DNA of 55,474 bases from CAZPMO01 sp964587515 (GTDB lineage Bacteria > Pseudomonadota > Alphaproteobacteria > MPNO01), in contig CAZPMO010000007.1 of NCBI GenBank assembly GCA_964587515.1, forward strand, positions 1-55,474, written 5' to 3'. The notes beneath the pieces are model-generated. The model did no database searches and was not told the origin of the DNA. It saw nothing but the letters and a program-made list of their open reading frames with translations. The stretch's first letter is position 1; each line of letters starts with the position of its first letter. The position numbers and the translations under genes were made by a program. Of the stretch, positions 28,542 to 36,418 are shown piece after piece.

Positions 28542-28862
28542 CTAGAGCAGGCGCGAGAGGCCGGCGCGGGCGCGGGCGCGGGGCCGGCCCATGACGCGGC
28601 CATAGGCATTGGCGGCCTGGCGCGGATCCACGAACCCGTTGGGCCGGACCCATTCCTGATCGAGATGCTGCGTCACGAACGGGCTCGACACCGACGGAGT
28701 AGAGCCTTCCGGCCCGCCGGCATGGACGAAAATCGCCTCGCGAACCGGCTGGAACGCCCACTTGCCCGCGCGGGTCAGGGCGCGCGCGCCGTCCCTGGAC
28801 TTGCGGCGGTCCGAATTGGTCTGCCTGATCGGCGGGAGAATTTCGGCTTTTAACGCGGCCAT
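28542..28862 (-). CDS. Small hypothetical protein convergent to nrdJ
   Basis: This 106-residue basic protein is not recognised. A middle segment (FQPVREAIFVHAGGPEGSTP, then SSPFVTQHLDQEWVRPNGFV) looks protein-like, while the C-terminus is Arg/Ala-rich. The plus-strand frames here are weaker. Its start lies at the edge of an AT-rich interval that could hold its promoter. Confidence is moderate because no domain supports it. Confidence 0.45.
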   Translation of the reverse strand: MAALKAEILPPIRQTNSDRRKSRDGARALTRAGKWAFQPVREAIFVHAGGPEGSTPSVSSPFVTQHLDQEWVRPNGFVDPRQAANAYGRVMGRPRARARAGLSRLL

Positions 28863-28894
28863 GGCTGCAATCCGATATTGTCAGGAATGGCGCT

Positions 28895-29115
28895 ATTGTA
28901 GTTAAATATTTGTAAATGTCAATAGAAAATTAAATTTAGATTGAAAACATGTTGTAATTTATATATTCAACAAACTATATTAAATATCGTTAAGATTGTT
29001 TTCTTAATAAATATTATTTTTTATTAACACATACACATGAATTTCGTTGAGAATGGGCGCTTACCCCTGATTTTCGGTATAAATTAAGGGATTTGAAATC
29101 CAGATTTTTTAATCT
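28895..29115. other. AT-rich intergenic island
   Basis: About 220 bp are strikingly AT-rich with repeated TTAA tetramers (for example TTAAATATCGTTAA near 28980), between an unknown gene and the GGDEF/EAL gene. No open frame, tRNA or phage-like feature was found in it. TTAA half-sites recall CtrA-type binding, but the canonical TTAA-N7-TTAA spacing was not seen. It probably contains the promoters of both flanking genes. Confidence 0.6.
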
Positions 29116-29181
29116 CATTCAGAATGGCGTTGGATGAATTCGCTCCGTCCGGATCGGCTCGATCCGGGGAGGCACCGGTCC

Positions 29182-30918
29182 ATGGCAAAGACAATGAAGA
29201 GTATGAGTTTGGATTTCGAGCGTCTGCGTAGCGTATTAGCCGCCTCGGGCAGCATCGCCTATGAATGGAATGTCGCCGACGACACGATCGCGTGGTTCGA
29301 CGGCGCCCTGGATGCGTTCGGGGTCGCGTCGATCGATTCGGTGGCGACCGGCAATCGCTTCAAGCAACTGATCTGTCCCGACGACACCGCGTATCGCGAG
29401 CAGGCGCTGGCGCTCATATACAAAGGCGCGGAAGAATACGAAATCGAGTACCGGGTGCGCTGCGCCGGCGGCGAACACCGCTGGTTCCATGATCATGGAT
29501 CGGCGGAAATCTCGACGTCCGGCGCGGTCGTAAAATTGCGCGGCATGCTGCGCCCGCTGACGGAATCCAAACGCGGCGCGGCGCGGCTGAACGTATTGGC
29601 GAATTACGACGCGCTGACCGGGCATTACAATCGCGACCGGCTGCGCGAGGCGCTCGACCATGCATTGCAATATTCCCAGCTCTATACCGTTGAGGGCGCA
29701 TTCCTGATCATCGGCGTCGACAAGCTGACGTTGGTAAATCAGGCGTTCGGTCACGAAATCGCCGATTCCGTCATCCTGTCCGTCGGCGACAGGCTGGATC
29801 GCTGTCTTCGCGGCAGTGACGTGATCGGACGCATCGGCGGCGATAAGTTCGGCGCGGTGCTGGCCAACTGTCCCGAATCCGAGGTGACCCAAGCGGCCGA
29901 GAAAATCCTGGAGACCGCGCGCAACACAGTGGTCGACACGCCCGCCGGGCCAATCCACGTGACCGTCTCGGTTGGCGCGGTTGCCTTCCCGTCGGTGGTC
30001 AAGACGGCGGCCGACGCCATGACCAAGGCGGATATCGCGCTGCGCGACGCCAAGCAACTCGGACGCGATTGTCTCGCGGTTTACGATTGCTCGGAACAAC
30101 AGCAGATCAATAATCAGGAATGCATGGTCATCGCCGAACGGGTGCAGCAGGCGATGCGCGACGGACGCATGCGGTTCGCCTATCAGCCCGTGGTCGATAG
30201 CCGAACCCACCGGCCTTCGCATTACGAGTGCTTGCTCCGCATGGTCGAGCCGGATGGCAACATCGTGACCGCCGGCCGGTTCATGCCGGCGGTCGAGGAA
30301 CTCGGCATGATCAGGCCGATCGACCGCATGGTTCTGGAACTCGCCGTCCATGACCTGGCGCGGAACCCAACCGCGAAGATCGCGCTGAACGTTTCGGGAT
30401 TGACCACCACCGACCGTTCCTGGCTGCGCAGCATCGTCGCCATGCTGCGCACCAAACCCGAGATCGCGCGCCGACTGATGGTCGAAATCACGGAAACCGC
30501 GGGACTTGAGGATGTTGAAGCCTGCGCCCGGTTCGTGTCGACGCTACGGGACCTCGGCTGCCGCATCGCGCTCGACGATTTTGGGGCGGGCTATACCTCG
30601 TTTCGCCATCTCAAGCAGCTTGCCGTCAACATGGTCAAGATCGACGGGTCGTTCGTGCGAAATATCGCCGACAATCCAGACAATCTGGTCTTCATCCGGA
30701 CCCTCATCGACCTGGCGCGCAACTTCAACCTGGAGACAGTTGCCGAGTGTGTCGAGACCGCCGAGGAGGTCCAGTTGCTCACCAACGAAGGTGTCGATTT
30801 CCTGCAAGGTTTTGCATTCGGCCAACCATTGATGGATGTCTCGTGGCCAACGGTCGAGGTCGCGGCGATCCCCCTCGTGGTGCCGGAAATCAGAAAGCTG
30901 TCGTCGGCCGCGAGCTGA
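29182..30918 (+). CDS. PAS-GGDEF-EAL protein with degenerate motifs
   Basis: The protein has a PAS/PAC sensor (~residues 15-135: SGSIAYEWNVADDTIAWFDG, EIEYRVRCAGGEHRWFHDHG), a GGDEF domain (NYDALTGHYNRDRL, GSDVIGRIGGDKFGAVLANC) and an EAL domain (MRFAYQPVVD, YECLLRM, LDDFGAGYTSFRHLKQL, VKIDGSFVRNI). The signature reads GGDKF and the EAL box ECL, so cyclase activity is doubtful, while the phosphodiesterase may be weak or inactive. It could serve as a cyclic-di-GMP sensor. The ATG at 29182 follows GGGGAGG. An earlier ATG at 29134 lacks a ribosome site. No membrane segment is seen. Confidence 0.9.
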   Translation: MAKTMKSMSLDFERLRSVLAASGSIAYEWNVADDTIAWFDGALDAFGVASIDSVATGNRFKQLICPDDTAYREQALALIYKGAEEYEIEYRVRCAGGEHRWFHDHGSAEISTSGAVVKLRGMLRPLTESKRGAARLNVLANYDALTGHYNRDRLREALDHALQYSQLYTVEGAFLIIGVDKLTLVNQAFGHEIADSVILSVGDRLDRCLRGSDVIGRIGGDKFGAVLANCPESEVTQAAEKILETARNTVVDTPAGPIHVTVSVGAVAFPSVVKTAADAMTKADIALRDAKQLGRDCLAVYDCSEQQQINNQECMVIAERVQQAMRDGRMRFAYQPVVDSRTHRPSHYECLLRMVEPDGNIVTAGRFMPAVEELGMIRPIDRMVLELAVHDLARNPTAKIALNVSGLTTTDRSWLRSIVAMLRTKPEIARRLMVEITETAGLEDVEACARFVSTLRDLGCRIALDDFGAGYTSFRHLKQLAVNMVKIDGSFVRNIADNPDNLVFIRTLIDLARNFNLETVAECVETAEEVQLLTNEGVDFLQGFAFGQPLMDVSWPTVEVAAIPLVVPEIRKLSSAAS

Positions 30919-30936
30919 CCGCGACCGCCCCTGCGA

Positions 30937-31539
30937 TTATTCCCGACTCTTGTCCGACATGTCGTCGATCTGACGCTGCATGGCGTGGAGTTGCGCCCTG
31001 AGCTCATCGAGGGAGCCCTCGCCCGCGCCACCATCGTCGGGCGCGGCGGCAGGCGATGACGGGTCGGAGTCACCCGAGAACATATTTACGGCTTGCGCGA
31101 ACATATCCATGTTACGGCGGCTCATTTCCTCGATTTGATCGAATGGGAACAGACCGCCGAACGCGTCGTTCAGGTAATCACGGATCTGTTCCTGGTTATT
31201 GGCGAACGACCGCATGGTGATCTCGAGATACTGGGGAACCAGCCCTTGCAGACTATCGCCATAAAACGAGATGAGCTGGCGCAGAAAACTGACCGGCAGG
31301 AGGTTCTGCCCCTTAGCCTCTTCCTCGACGATGATCTGAATCAATACCGAACGGGTCAGATCGTCGCCGGTCTTCGCGTCGTGGACGGTCAACGCGACCC
31401 CGTCCTTTACCATCCGCGCCAGATGATCGAGGGTGACGTAGCTGCTGCTCCGCGTGTTGTAGAGCCGCCGGTTGGCGTATTTTTTGATGATCACCGGCGA
31501 TGCAACGCCATTGCCGTCGTGTCCGATATCGTCCGCCAT
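30937..31539 (-). CDS. phaR: Polyhydroxyalkanoate synthesis repressor PhaR
   Basis: This 200-residue protein starts the conserved part with VIIKKYANRRLYNTRSSSYV and continues LARMVKDGVALTVHDAKTGD and DLTRSVLIQIIVEEE, the DNA-binding and PHB-accumulation domains of PhaR. It ends in a coiled coil (ELRAQLHAMQRQIDDM). PhaR senses polyhydroxybutyrate and represses phasin and its own gene. It is divergent from the acetyl-CoA acetyltransferase. The ATG at 31539 gives MADDIGHDG, and the longer frame upstream is not protein-like. Confidence 0.95.
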   Translation of the reverse strand: MADDIGHDGNGVASPVIIKKYANRRLYNTRSSSYVTLDHLARMVKDGVALTVHDAKTGDDLTRSVLIQIIVEEEAKGQNLLPVSFLRQLISFYGDSLQGLVPQYLEITMRSFANNQEQIRDYLNDAFGGLFPFDQIEEMSRRNMDMFAQAVNMFSGDSDPSSPAAAPDDGGAGEGSLDELRAQLHAMQRQIDDMSDKSRE

Positions 31540-31605
31540 TGCGCGCCTCTCGAACCGGTATCCCGTCACCGGCAACACGCGCCGGCCACGTTCAAGCGAT
31601 GAGTT

Positions 31606-31651
31606 TTGCATGAATTGCTGCGATGCATCAAGTTTTGTTGCAGCGCGGCAA
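31606..31651. promoter_or_regulatory. TGC-rich inverted repeats between phaR and phaA, candidate PhaR operator
   Basis: The divergent region contains CTGC-GAT-GCAT (31618-31628) nested between TTGCAT and ATGCATCAA, and TTGC-AGCGCG-GCAA (31638-31651). PhaR in other alphaproteobacteria binds CTGC-N3/4-GCAG-like sites, so the match is suggestive but not exact. Confidence 0.35.
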
Positions 31652-31760
31652 ACCCCGGCAGGGGTGATATACAGGTTCACTGGCCTTTTTGGCGAAGACA
31701 AACCCCCGCCCCGGCGATACTGTGTGCACCGCAATATGACCGCGCGGATCAAGGAGTCTG

Positions 31761-32939
31761 ATGATGAACGAGGTGGTTATCGTAGGCGCGACGCGCACGC
31801 CGGTGGGCGCCTTCAATGGCGGATTGAACAGCCTGGCCGCATCCGATCTCGGCAAGATCGCCATCGAAGAGGCGTTAAAGCGCGCCGGCGTCGCGGCCGC
31901 CGATGTGTCCGAGGTCATCATGGGTCAGATTCTCACCGCCGGCGCCGGCCAGAACCCGGCGCGACAGGCCTCTATCGCGGCCGGCATGCCGGTCGAAGTG
32001 CCGGCTTACGGCGTCAACCAGCTCTGCGGTTCCGGTCTCAAGACGGTGGCGATGGGGTGGCAGGCGATCCAGGTCGGCGATTCCGGCATCGTGGTCGCCG
32101 GTGGCCAGGAAAGCATGAGCCAGTCGCCGCACTGCATCCACATGCGCAACGGCCGCAAGATGGTCGATACCGATCTGGTCGACACGATGATCCGCGACGG
32201 ATTGTGGGACGCCTTCAACGGGTATCACATGGGAAACACCGCCGAGAATGTCGCTCGGCAATGGCAGATCACCCGCGACGAACAGGATGAATTCGCCGCC
32301 GCGTCGCAGCAAAAAGCCGGCTCGGCCCAGGATGCGGGGCGTTTCGCCGACGAAATCGTGCCGGTGACTTACGCGACCCCGAAGGGCGAGGTCACCGTGG
32401 CCGAGGACGAGTATCCGACCCCGGGCACCACGGTCGAAACGCTGGCCAAGCTGCGTCCGGCATTCGACAAGGACGGCACCGTGACCGCGGGCAACGCGTC
32501 GGGCATCAATGACGGCGCCGCCGCCCTGGTGCTGATGTCGGCGGAAGAGGCGGCGCGAAGAGGCCTCGAGCCATTGGCCCGCATCCGGTCGTGGGCGCAG
32601 TCGGGCGTCGATCCCTCTATCATGGGCACCGGGCCGATTCCGGCAAGCCGCGCCGCGCTGGAAAAAGCGGGATGGACCATCGACGACGTCGATCTGATCG
32701 AGGCCAACGAGGCGTTCGCCGCCCAGGCGCTGGCCGTGGGCAAGGAACTCGGCTGGGACCCGGCCAAGGTCAATGTAAACGGCGGCGCGATCGCACTCGG
32801 TCATCCGATCGGCGCCTCGGGCGCCCGTATTCTCGTTACGCTGCTCTTTGAGATGCGCCGCCGCGACGCCAAGAAGGGCCTCGCGACGCTCTGCATCGGC
32901 GGCGGCATGGGGATCGCCCTGTGCGTGGAACGCACCTGA
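31761..32939 (+). CDS. phaA: Acetyl-CoA C-acetyltransferase
   Basis: The 392-residue thiolase has the acyl-binding cysteine in QLCGSGLKTV, the C-terminal NEAFAAQALAVGKEL, GGAIALGHPIGASGARILVTL and the second catalytic cysteine in CIGGGMGIAL. It condenses two acetyl-CoA to acetoacetyl-CoA, the first step toward polyhydroxybutyrate. The neighbouring phaR supports this role. phaB does not follow directly. AAGGAG at 31751-31756 fits the second ATG (31764) slightly better than the first. The stop codon lies inside a 25-bp tandem duplication. Confidence 0.94.
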   Translation: MMNEVVIVGATRTPVGAFNGGLNSLAASDLGKIAIEEALKRAGVAAADVSEVIMGQILTAGAGQNPARQASIAAGMPVEVPAYGVNQLCGSGLKTVAMGWQAIQVGDSGIVVAGGQESMSQSPHCIHMRNGRKMVDTDLVDTMIRDGLWDAFNGYHMGNTAENVARQWQITRDEQDEFAAASQQKAGSAQDAGRFADEIVPVTYATPKGEVTVAEDEYPTPGTTVETLAKLRPAFDKDGTVTAGNASGINDGAAALVLMSAEEAARRGLEPLARIRSWAQSGVDPSIMGTGPIPASRAALEKAGWTIDDVDLIEANEAFAAQALAVGKELGWDPAKVNVNGGAIALGHPIGASGARILVTLLFEMRRRDAKKGLATLCIGGGMGIALCVERT

Positions 32940-32981
32940 GATCAAGTGCGTGGAACGCACCTGAGACCAAGCGCGTGGAAC
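32921..32981. repeat. 25-bp tandem repeat across the phaA stop codon
   Basis: Two nearly identical 25-bp units (32921-32945 and 32946-32970, differing at one base) are followed by a partial third copy (32971-32981). Each unit holds the hairpin GTGCGT-GGA-ACGCAC and a TGA. The repeat starts in the last codons of phaA and ends 1 bp before the end of the convergent pdxY gene, so it may act as a bidirectional stem-loop terminator. Confidence 0.85.
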
Positions 32982-32982
32982 T

Positions 32983-33831
32983 TCAGCCCAGGCGGACCGC
33001 CGGGAATCTGCTGGTCGGCTCGATGATCTCTCCGCGCGCCGCGACGATCTCCAGCTCGGGCGCGGCCGCCGCGAGGGTCGCGCGCAGCACGCCCAAGGTG
33101 GAAGCGGCGGCGCGGCTCAGCGCCGCCGCATCGTCCCGCCCGGTCAGCCGGTTGCCAAGCCAGATCGCCGCGAACAGATCGCCGGCCCCGTCCGGCCGCC
33201 GGTCGAAAGAAAGGCGCGGCGTTGTCACCATCCAGGTCCCGTCGGGACCATGGGAAATCGCTGAAATTTCATCGTCACGGAAGCGAAGGCCGGACGCGAT
33301 CACCGTTGTGGGCCCCCGCTTGCACAGCGCGGCGCAGGCGGCGAGGGCTTCTTCCACGGTCGCGGGTTCGATCCCGGTCAGCGCCGCCAGTTCGAATCCG
33401 TTCGGCGTGACGATATCGGCGGCGGGGGCGGCGACATCGATGAAATGGGCGCGCACCTCCTCGGCCACGAAAAACCCGTCCTCGACATCGCCCATCACCG
33501 GATCGCAGCAATAGACCGCACGGGGATTGCGTCGCTTCACCAGCAGCGCCGCGTCGTGGACGGCGCGGCTGCCCACCGCGTCCGCCACATAACCGGTCAG
33601 CACGGCATTGCATTCGGCCAACGCGCCAAGCTCGTCGAGCCCGGCCGCGAGATCGCCGATCGTGGCTGCGTCCGTCACGGCGCCGCGAAATCCGCCACGC
33701 CCGGGATGGTTGCTGTACTGCACCGTATGCAGCGGCAACGCCTCGACGCCAAGAAGCTGCAAGGGAAAGACCGCGGCGGCGTTGCCGACATGGCCGCACA
33801 CCACGTGCGACTGGATGGACAGCACTTTCAT
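32983..33831 (-). CDS. pdxY: Pyridoxal kinase
   Basis: The 282-residue protein matches the PfkB-like pyridoxal kinases: VLSIQSHVVCGHVGNAAAVF at the N-terminus, LHTVQYSNHPGRGGFRG, VYCCDPVMGDVEDGFFV, DIVTPNGFELAALTG and the C-terminal catalytic RRPDGAGDLFAAIWLG (GxGD). It phosphorylates pyridoxal for vitamin B6 salvage. The ATG at 33831 gives the usual N-terminus and faces the CitE-like gene across a 72-bp divergent promoter region. Confidence 0.95.
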   Translation of the reverse strand: MKVLSIQSHVVCGHVGNAAAVFPLQLLGVEALPLHTVQYSNHPGRGGFRGAVTDAATIGDLAAGLDELGALAECNAVLTGYVADAVGSRAVHDAALLVKRRNPRAVYCCDPVMGDVEDGFFVAEEVRAHFIDVAAPAADIVTPNGFELAALTGIEPATVEEALAACAALCKRGPTTVIASGLRFRDDEISAISHGPDGTWMVTTPRLSFDRRPDGAGDLFAAIWLGNRLTGRDDAAALSRAAASTLGVLRATLAAAAPELEIVAARGEIIEPTSRFPAVRLG

Positions 33832-33903
33832 GCGGTTGATTTTGCCACGTCGCCGCGAGGCATTATAGTCCGGCACCGTTCGAAGAGCCGGGAGCGTCAA
33901 GGC

Positions 33904-34794
33904 ATGTCCACCGATATCGTTCGACCGCGCCGCAGCGCGCTCTATATGCCGGGCGCCAATCCGCGCGCGCTGGAGAAGGGCCGGTCGCTGGCGGCCGACG
34001 CGCTGATCATGGATTTGGAGGACGGCGTGCTGCCTGACGCCAAGGAGACGGCGCGCGCGAATATTTTGGCGGCATTGCGCGAAGGCGGATACGGGCCGCG
34101 CGAATGCGTCATCCGCATCAACGGTCTCGGCTCCGAATGGTTCGAAGACGACATCGCGGCGGGCGCGACATCGGGCGCCGACGCGCTGATGGTGCCCAAG
34201 GTCGACGGGCCGGAAACGGCGCGCCGGGTGGCGTCGCTGATGGATGCGGCGGGCGCGCCGGCGAACATGGGAATCTGGTGCATGCTGGAGACCCCCATGG
34301 GAGTCCTGAACGCGCGCGAGACGGCCGCCGCGAGCCCGCGGCTGAGCGTCCTCACCCTGGGCACGGCGGATTTGTCGAAGGAGTTGCACGCCGATTTGCA
34401 CGCGCCCGACCGGCTGCCGCTGCTGACCAGCATCGGCCTCTGCATCCTGGCCGCGCGGGCGCATGGGCTCGCGGTGCTGGACGCGCCCCATTTCGATCTC
34501 GATGACGATGCGGGCTTTGAACGCGTCTGCCGCCAGGGCAAATCGTTCGGCTTCGACGGCAAATCGCTGCTCCATCCCAAGACCATCGCCACCGCCAATG
34601 CGATCTACGGCCCGTCGCCCGAAGACATCCACTGGGCGCGGCGCATTACGGAGGCGTGGAACGAGGGAGCCGCCGAGGGCAAGGGCGTCACGCTGGTCGA
34701 CGGTAAGCTGATCGAGGGCCTGCACGTTACCGAGGCAGAGCGCACCATCGCGATCGCGGAACGGATCACCGCGCTGGAAAGCGAGTCCGCATGA
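33904..34794 (+). CDS. HpcH/HpaI aldolase / citrate-lyase beta-like CoA lyase
   Basis: The 296-residue protein contains RSALYMPGANPRALEKGRSL, LIMDLEDGVLPDAKETAR, VRIN-type CVIRINGLGSEWFEDDI and CMLETPMGVLNA, which form the TIM-barrel active site of the CitE family. Likely reactions are cleavage of malyl-CoA, beta-methylmalyl-CoA or citramalyl-CoA, and the exact substrate cannot be read from sequence. citD and citF are absent, so it is not part of a citrate lyase complex. The ATG at 33904 is preceded by GGGAGCG. Confidence 0.9.
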   Translation: MSTDIVRPRRSALYMPGANPRALEKGRSLAADALIMDLEDGVLPDAKETARANILAALREGGYGPRECVIRINGLGSEWFEDDIAAGATSGADALMVPKVDGPETARRVASLMDAAGAPANMGIWCMLETPMGVLNARETAAASPRLSVLTLGTADLSKELHADLHAPDRLPLLTSIGLCILAARAHGLAVLDAPHFDLDDDAGFERVCRQGKSFGFDGKSLLHPKTIATANAIYGPSPEDIHWARRITEAWNEGAAEGKGVTLVDGKLIEGLHVTEAERTIAIAERITALESESA

Positions 34795-34853
34795 GAAATT
34801 ACAGCGACGCCCCCTAGATATAGAAGTTTCCGAGCCCAACGAACCAGATGTAG

Positions 34854-34882
34854 TTGCGCCGCGAGTCGGGGAATGATATAAT
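34854..34882 (+). promoter_or_regulatory. Near-consensus sigma-70 promoter ahead of the noncoding block
   Basis: TTGCGC (34854-34859) and a perfect TATAAT (34877-34882) are separated by 17 bp, and TG at 34874-34875 makes an extended -10. It is the best promoter seen in the window. It points into 34889-35384, where no credible protein gene begins. Confidence 0.65.
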
Positions 34883-34888
34883 TCAATT

Positions 34889-35384
34889 CATCCAAGGCTT
34901 TAGAGCCATGGAGTGGACGCGAGAGCGTCTAGGGATCTGTTCGTTCCACACTGGCCCGTGTCCTTGGCAATCCACAGACTGGTGGCGGGACGAACGCCCT
35001 GTTCCCAGGGCGCGAGCCCTTTCACCGGTGACCCTGTCGAACCTTTCGCCGAATCCGTTCAGCCCCGCGAGTGGCACATCGGGGAGTGTACCTCCTCGCC
35101 TCGCCGGAAATCCGACCGCAAGCGGCCGACCCTCCGATCGGAAACTTTCACCCGCGGGCAATCGCCCCCAATGCCGAAGGACCCTTCTTCCCGCGTCGGG
35201 TCCGGGTCTCCGACTGACAGGCCATCTCCCACAGGAAGCGCGGGGAGGAACCCGCCAAATCCGACCGATCGCCACGCCGAAACACGGCAACCCGCCGCGA
35301 GACGCCTCCTCGATTGCGTAAAAGCACGGCCCCGAAAGGCCGGCCCCAACCCGCCCGATTTGACGCCTCTTACGCTCTCGCGTG
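34889..35384 (+). ncRNA. Candidate long structured RNA, about 500 nt
   Basis: Frames on both strands in this stretch give unconvincing Arg/Pro/Ser-rich peptides. The sequence is instead full of hairpins: GGCT-TTAG-AGCC (34897-34908), GACGC-GAGA-GCGTC (34917-34930), GTTCGTTCC with GGGACGAAC (about 34939-34994), GCCCTG-TTCC-CAGGGC (~34996-35011), GGACCC..GGGTCC (~35179-35203), GCGGG..CCCGC (~35240-35255) and GGCC-CCGAAA-GGCC (~35328-35341). The GUUCGUUCC stem keeps a G-U pair only on the plus strand. ACGCGAGAGCGT near the start is complementary to ACGCTCTCGCGT at the far end. RNase P, tmRNA, SRP and 6S signatures were looked for and not found. The 3' end is uncertain. Confidence 0.4.
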
Positions 35385-35541
35385 GTGGAATGTTTACGTC
35401 GATCCATATCCCACGCAATGAAAATTCCCTGAAAACAACCAGTTTTCTGTGCATAAGAGCGCCTTGCGCGCAAAACGCTGCACATATTGTCCACATTAAT
35501 ATTCACATCGGGGGCGGGCGGGCCGATTCGCGGGGACGCAA

Positions 35542-35570
35542 TTGACTTGCCCCGATCCACGGTCTAAACA
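35542..35570 (+). promoter_or_regulatory. Promoter of the sdhCDAB operon
   Basis: TTGACT (35542-35547) and TAAACA (35565-35570) are spaced by 17 bp and would start transcription about 60 bp before the sdhC ATG. The preceding 35385-35541 contains AT-rich sequence and a GAAAAC-AACCA-GTTTTC hairpin without a T-run. Confidence 0.6.
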
Positions 35571-35636
35571 AAATGCGACCGTCGACACGGGTTCTTCGCG
35601 TTCGGCGGGACGGGATACAGGATCCGGCAAAATCTC

Positions 35637-36032
35637 ATGTCCAGCGAAAACCGTCCGCTTTCGCCCCATCTCCAGGTTTACCGACCGCAGATCACCTCGG
35701 TTCTCTCGATTCTTCATCGCATGACGGGAGTCGCGCTCGCGGCGGGCGCGCTGATGCTCGTCTGGTGGCTGATCGCGGCCGCGTCGGGACCCGAGGCCTT
35801 TGCCGTTGCCCGCGACTTCAACGGCTCGTGGCTTGGCCGAGTGCTGCTGTTCGGTTGGAATTTCGCGCTGTTCTACCATCTCTGCAACGGTATCCGTCAC
35901 CTGTTCTGGGACACCGGGCGCGGCTTCGAACTGCCGGCGCTGGTCCGATCGGGCTGGGCCGTGATAATCAGCGCGGTGGTGCTGACCGTGATCGCCTGGA
36001 TCTGGGGCCATGCCGCCATGGGAGCGCTGTAA
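35637..36032 (+). CDS. sdhC: Succinate dehydrogenase cytochrome b556 subunit
   Basis: This 131-residue membrane protein has three helices and the SdhC signatures RPLSPHLQVYRPQITSVLS and HRMTGVALAAGAL. The haem-ligand histidine lies in the FYHLCNGIRHLFWDTG region. It anchors the complex and helps bind ubiquinone. The stop overlaps the sdhD start by one base. Confidence 0.97.
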   Translation: MSSENRPLSPHLQVYRPQITSVLSILHRMTGVALAAGALMLVWWLIAAASGPEAFAVARDFNGSWLGRVLLFGWNFALFYHLCNGIRHLFWDTGRGFELPALVRSGWAVIISAVVLTVIAWIWGHAAMGAL

Positions 36033-36412
36033 TGAGCCTGCGCACACCGCTCGGACGGGTCCGCGGCCTGGGTTCCGCCAAGGAAGGCGCGGCGCATTGG
36101 TGGTCGCAGCGCCTGACCGCCGTGGCCCTGGTGCCGCTGCTGCTATGGTTCGCGGCTTCGATCGTCTCGCACACGGGGGCCGATCACGCCGCGACCGTCA
36201 CGTGGCTTTCCGATCCGGTAACCGCGATCCTGATGGTATTGTTGATCGGCGTCGGCTTCCATCATGCCCAGCTCGGCCTTCAGGTGGTGATCGAGGATTA
36301 CGTGCATACCGAATGGCTGAAAATTTCGGGCATCGTGGTCGTTAAATTCGCCGCCGTCGCGCTCGCCGTCGCGGCTATCTTTTCCATTCTCAAAATCGCC
36401 TTCGGAGGCTGA
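36032..36412 (+). CDS. sdhD: Succinate dehydrogenase hydrophobic anchor subunit
   Basis: The 126-residue protein has three membrane helices and the family motifs GSAKEGAAHWWSQRLTAVAL and GFHHAQLGLQVVIEDYVHTE (haem/quinone region). It completes the membrane anchor of complex II. The TAATG junction couples it to sdhC, and sdhA follows after 6 bp. Confidence 0.96.
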   Translation: MSLRTPLGRVRGLGSAKEGAAHWWSQRLTAVALVPLLLWFAASIVSHTGADHAATVTWLSDPVTAILMVLLIGVGFHHAQLGLQVVIEDYVHTEWLKISGIVVVKFAAVALAVAAIFSILKIAFGG

Positions 36413-36418
36413 CCGACC

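Noticed and set aside
33904..34794. Citrate lyase beta subunit proper
   Set aside because: Genes for the CitD acyl carrier and CitF alpha subunit are absent, so the CitE-like protein is better described as a stand-alone CoA lyase.
34889..35384. RNase P RNA, tmRNA, SRP RNA or 6S RNA
   Set aside because: The size and hairpins suggested a housekeeping RNA. However, the RNase P core GAGGAAAGTCCGG, a tmRNA tag frame with T-arm, and the SRP GGAAG loop were not found on either strand.
34883..35560. A 225-residue minus-strand or 210-residue plus-strand protein
   Set aside because: Both translations are Arg/Pro/Ser-rich without hydrophobic periodicity or known motifs, and they overlap each other across the hairpin block and the sdh promoter.
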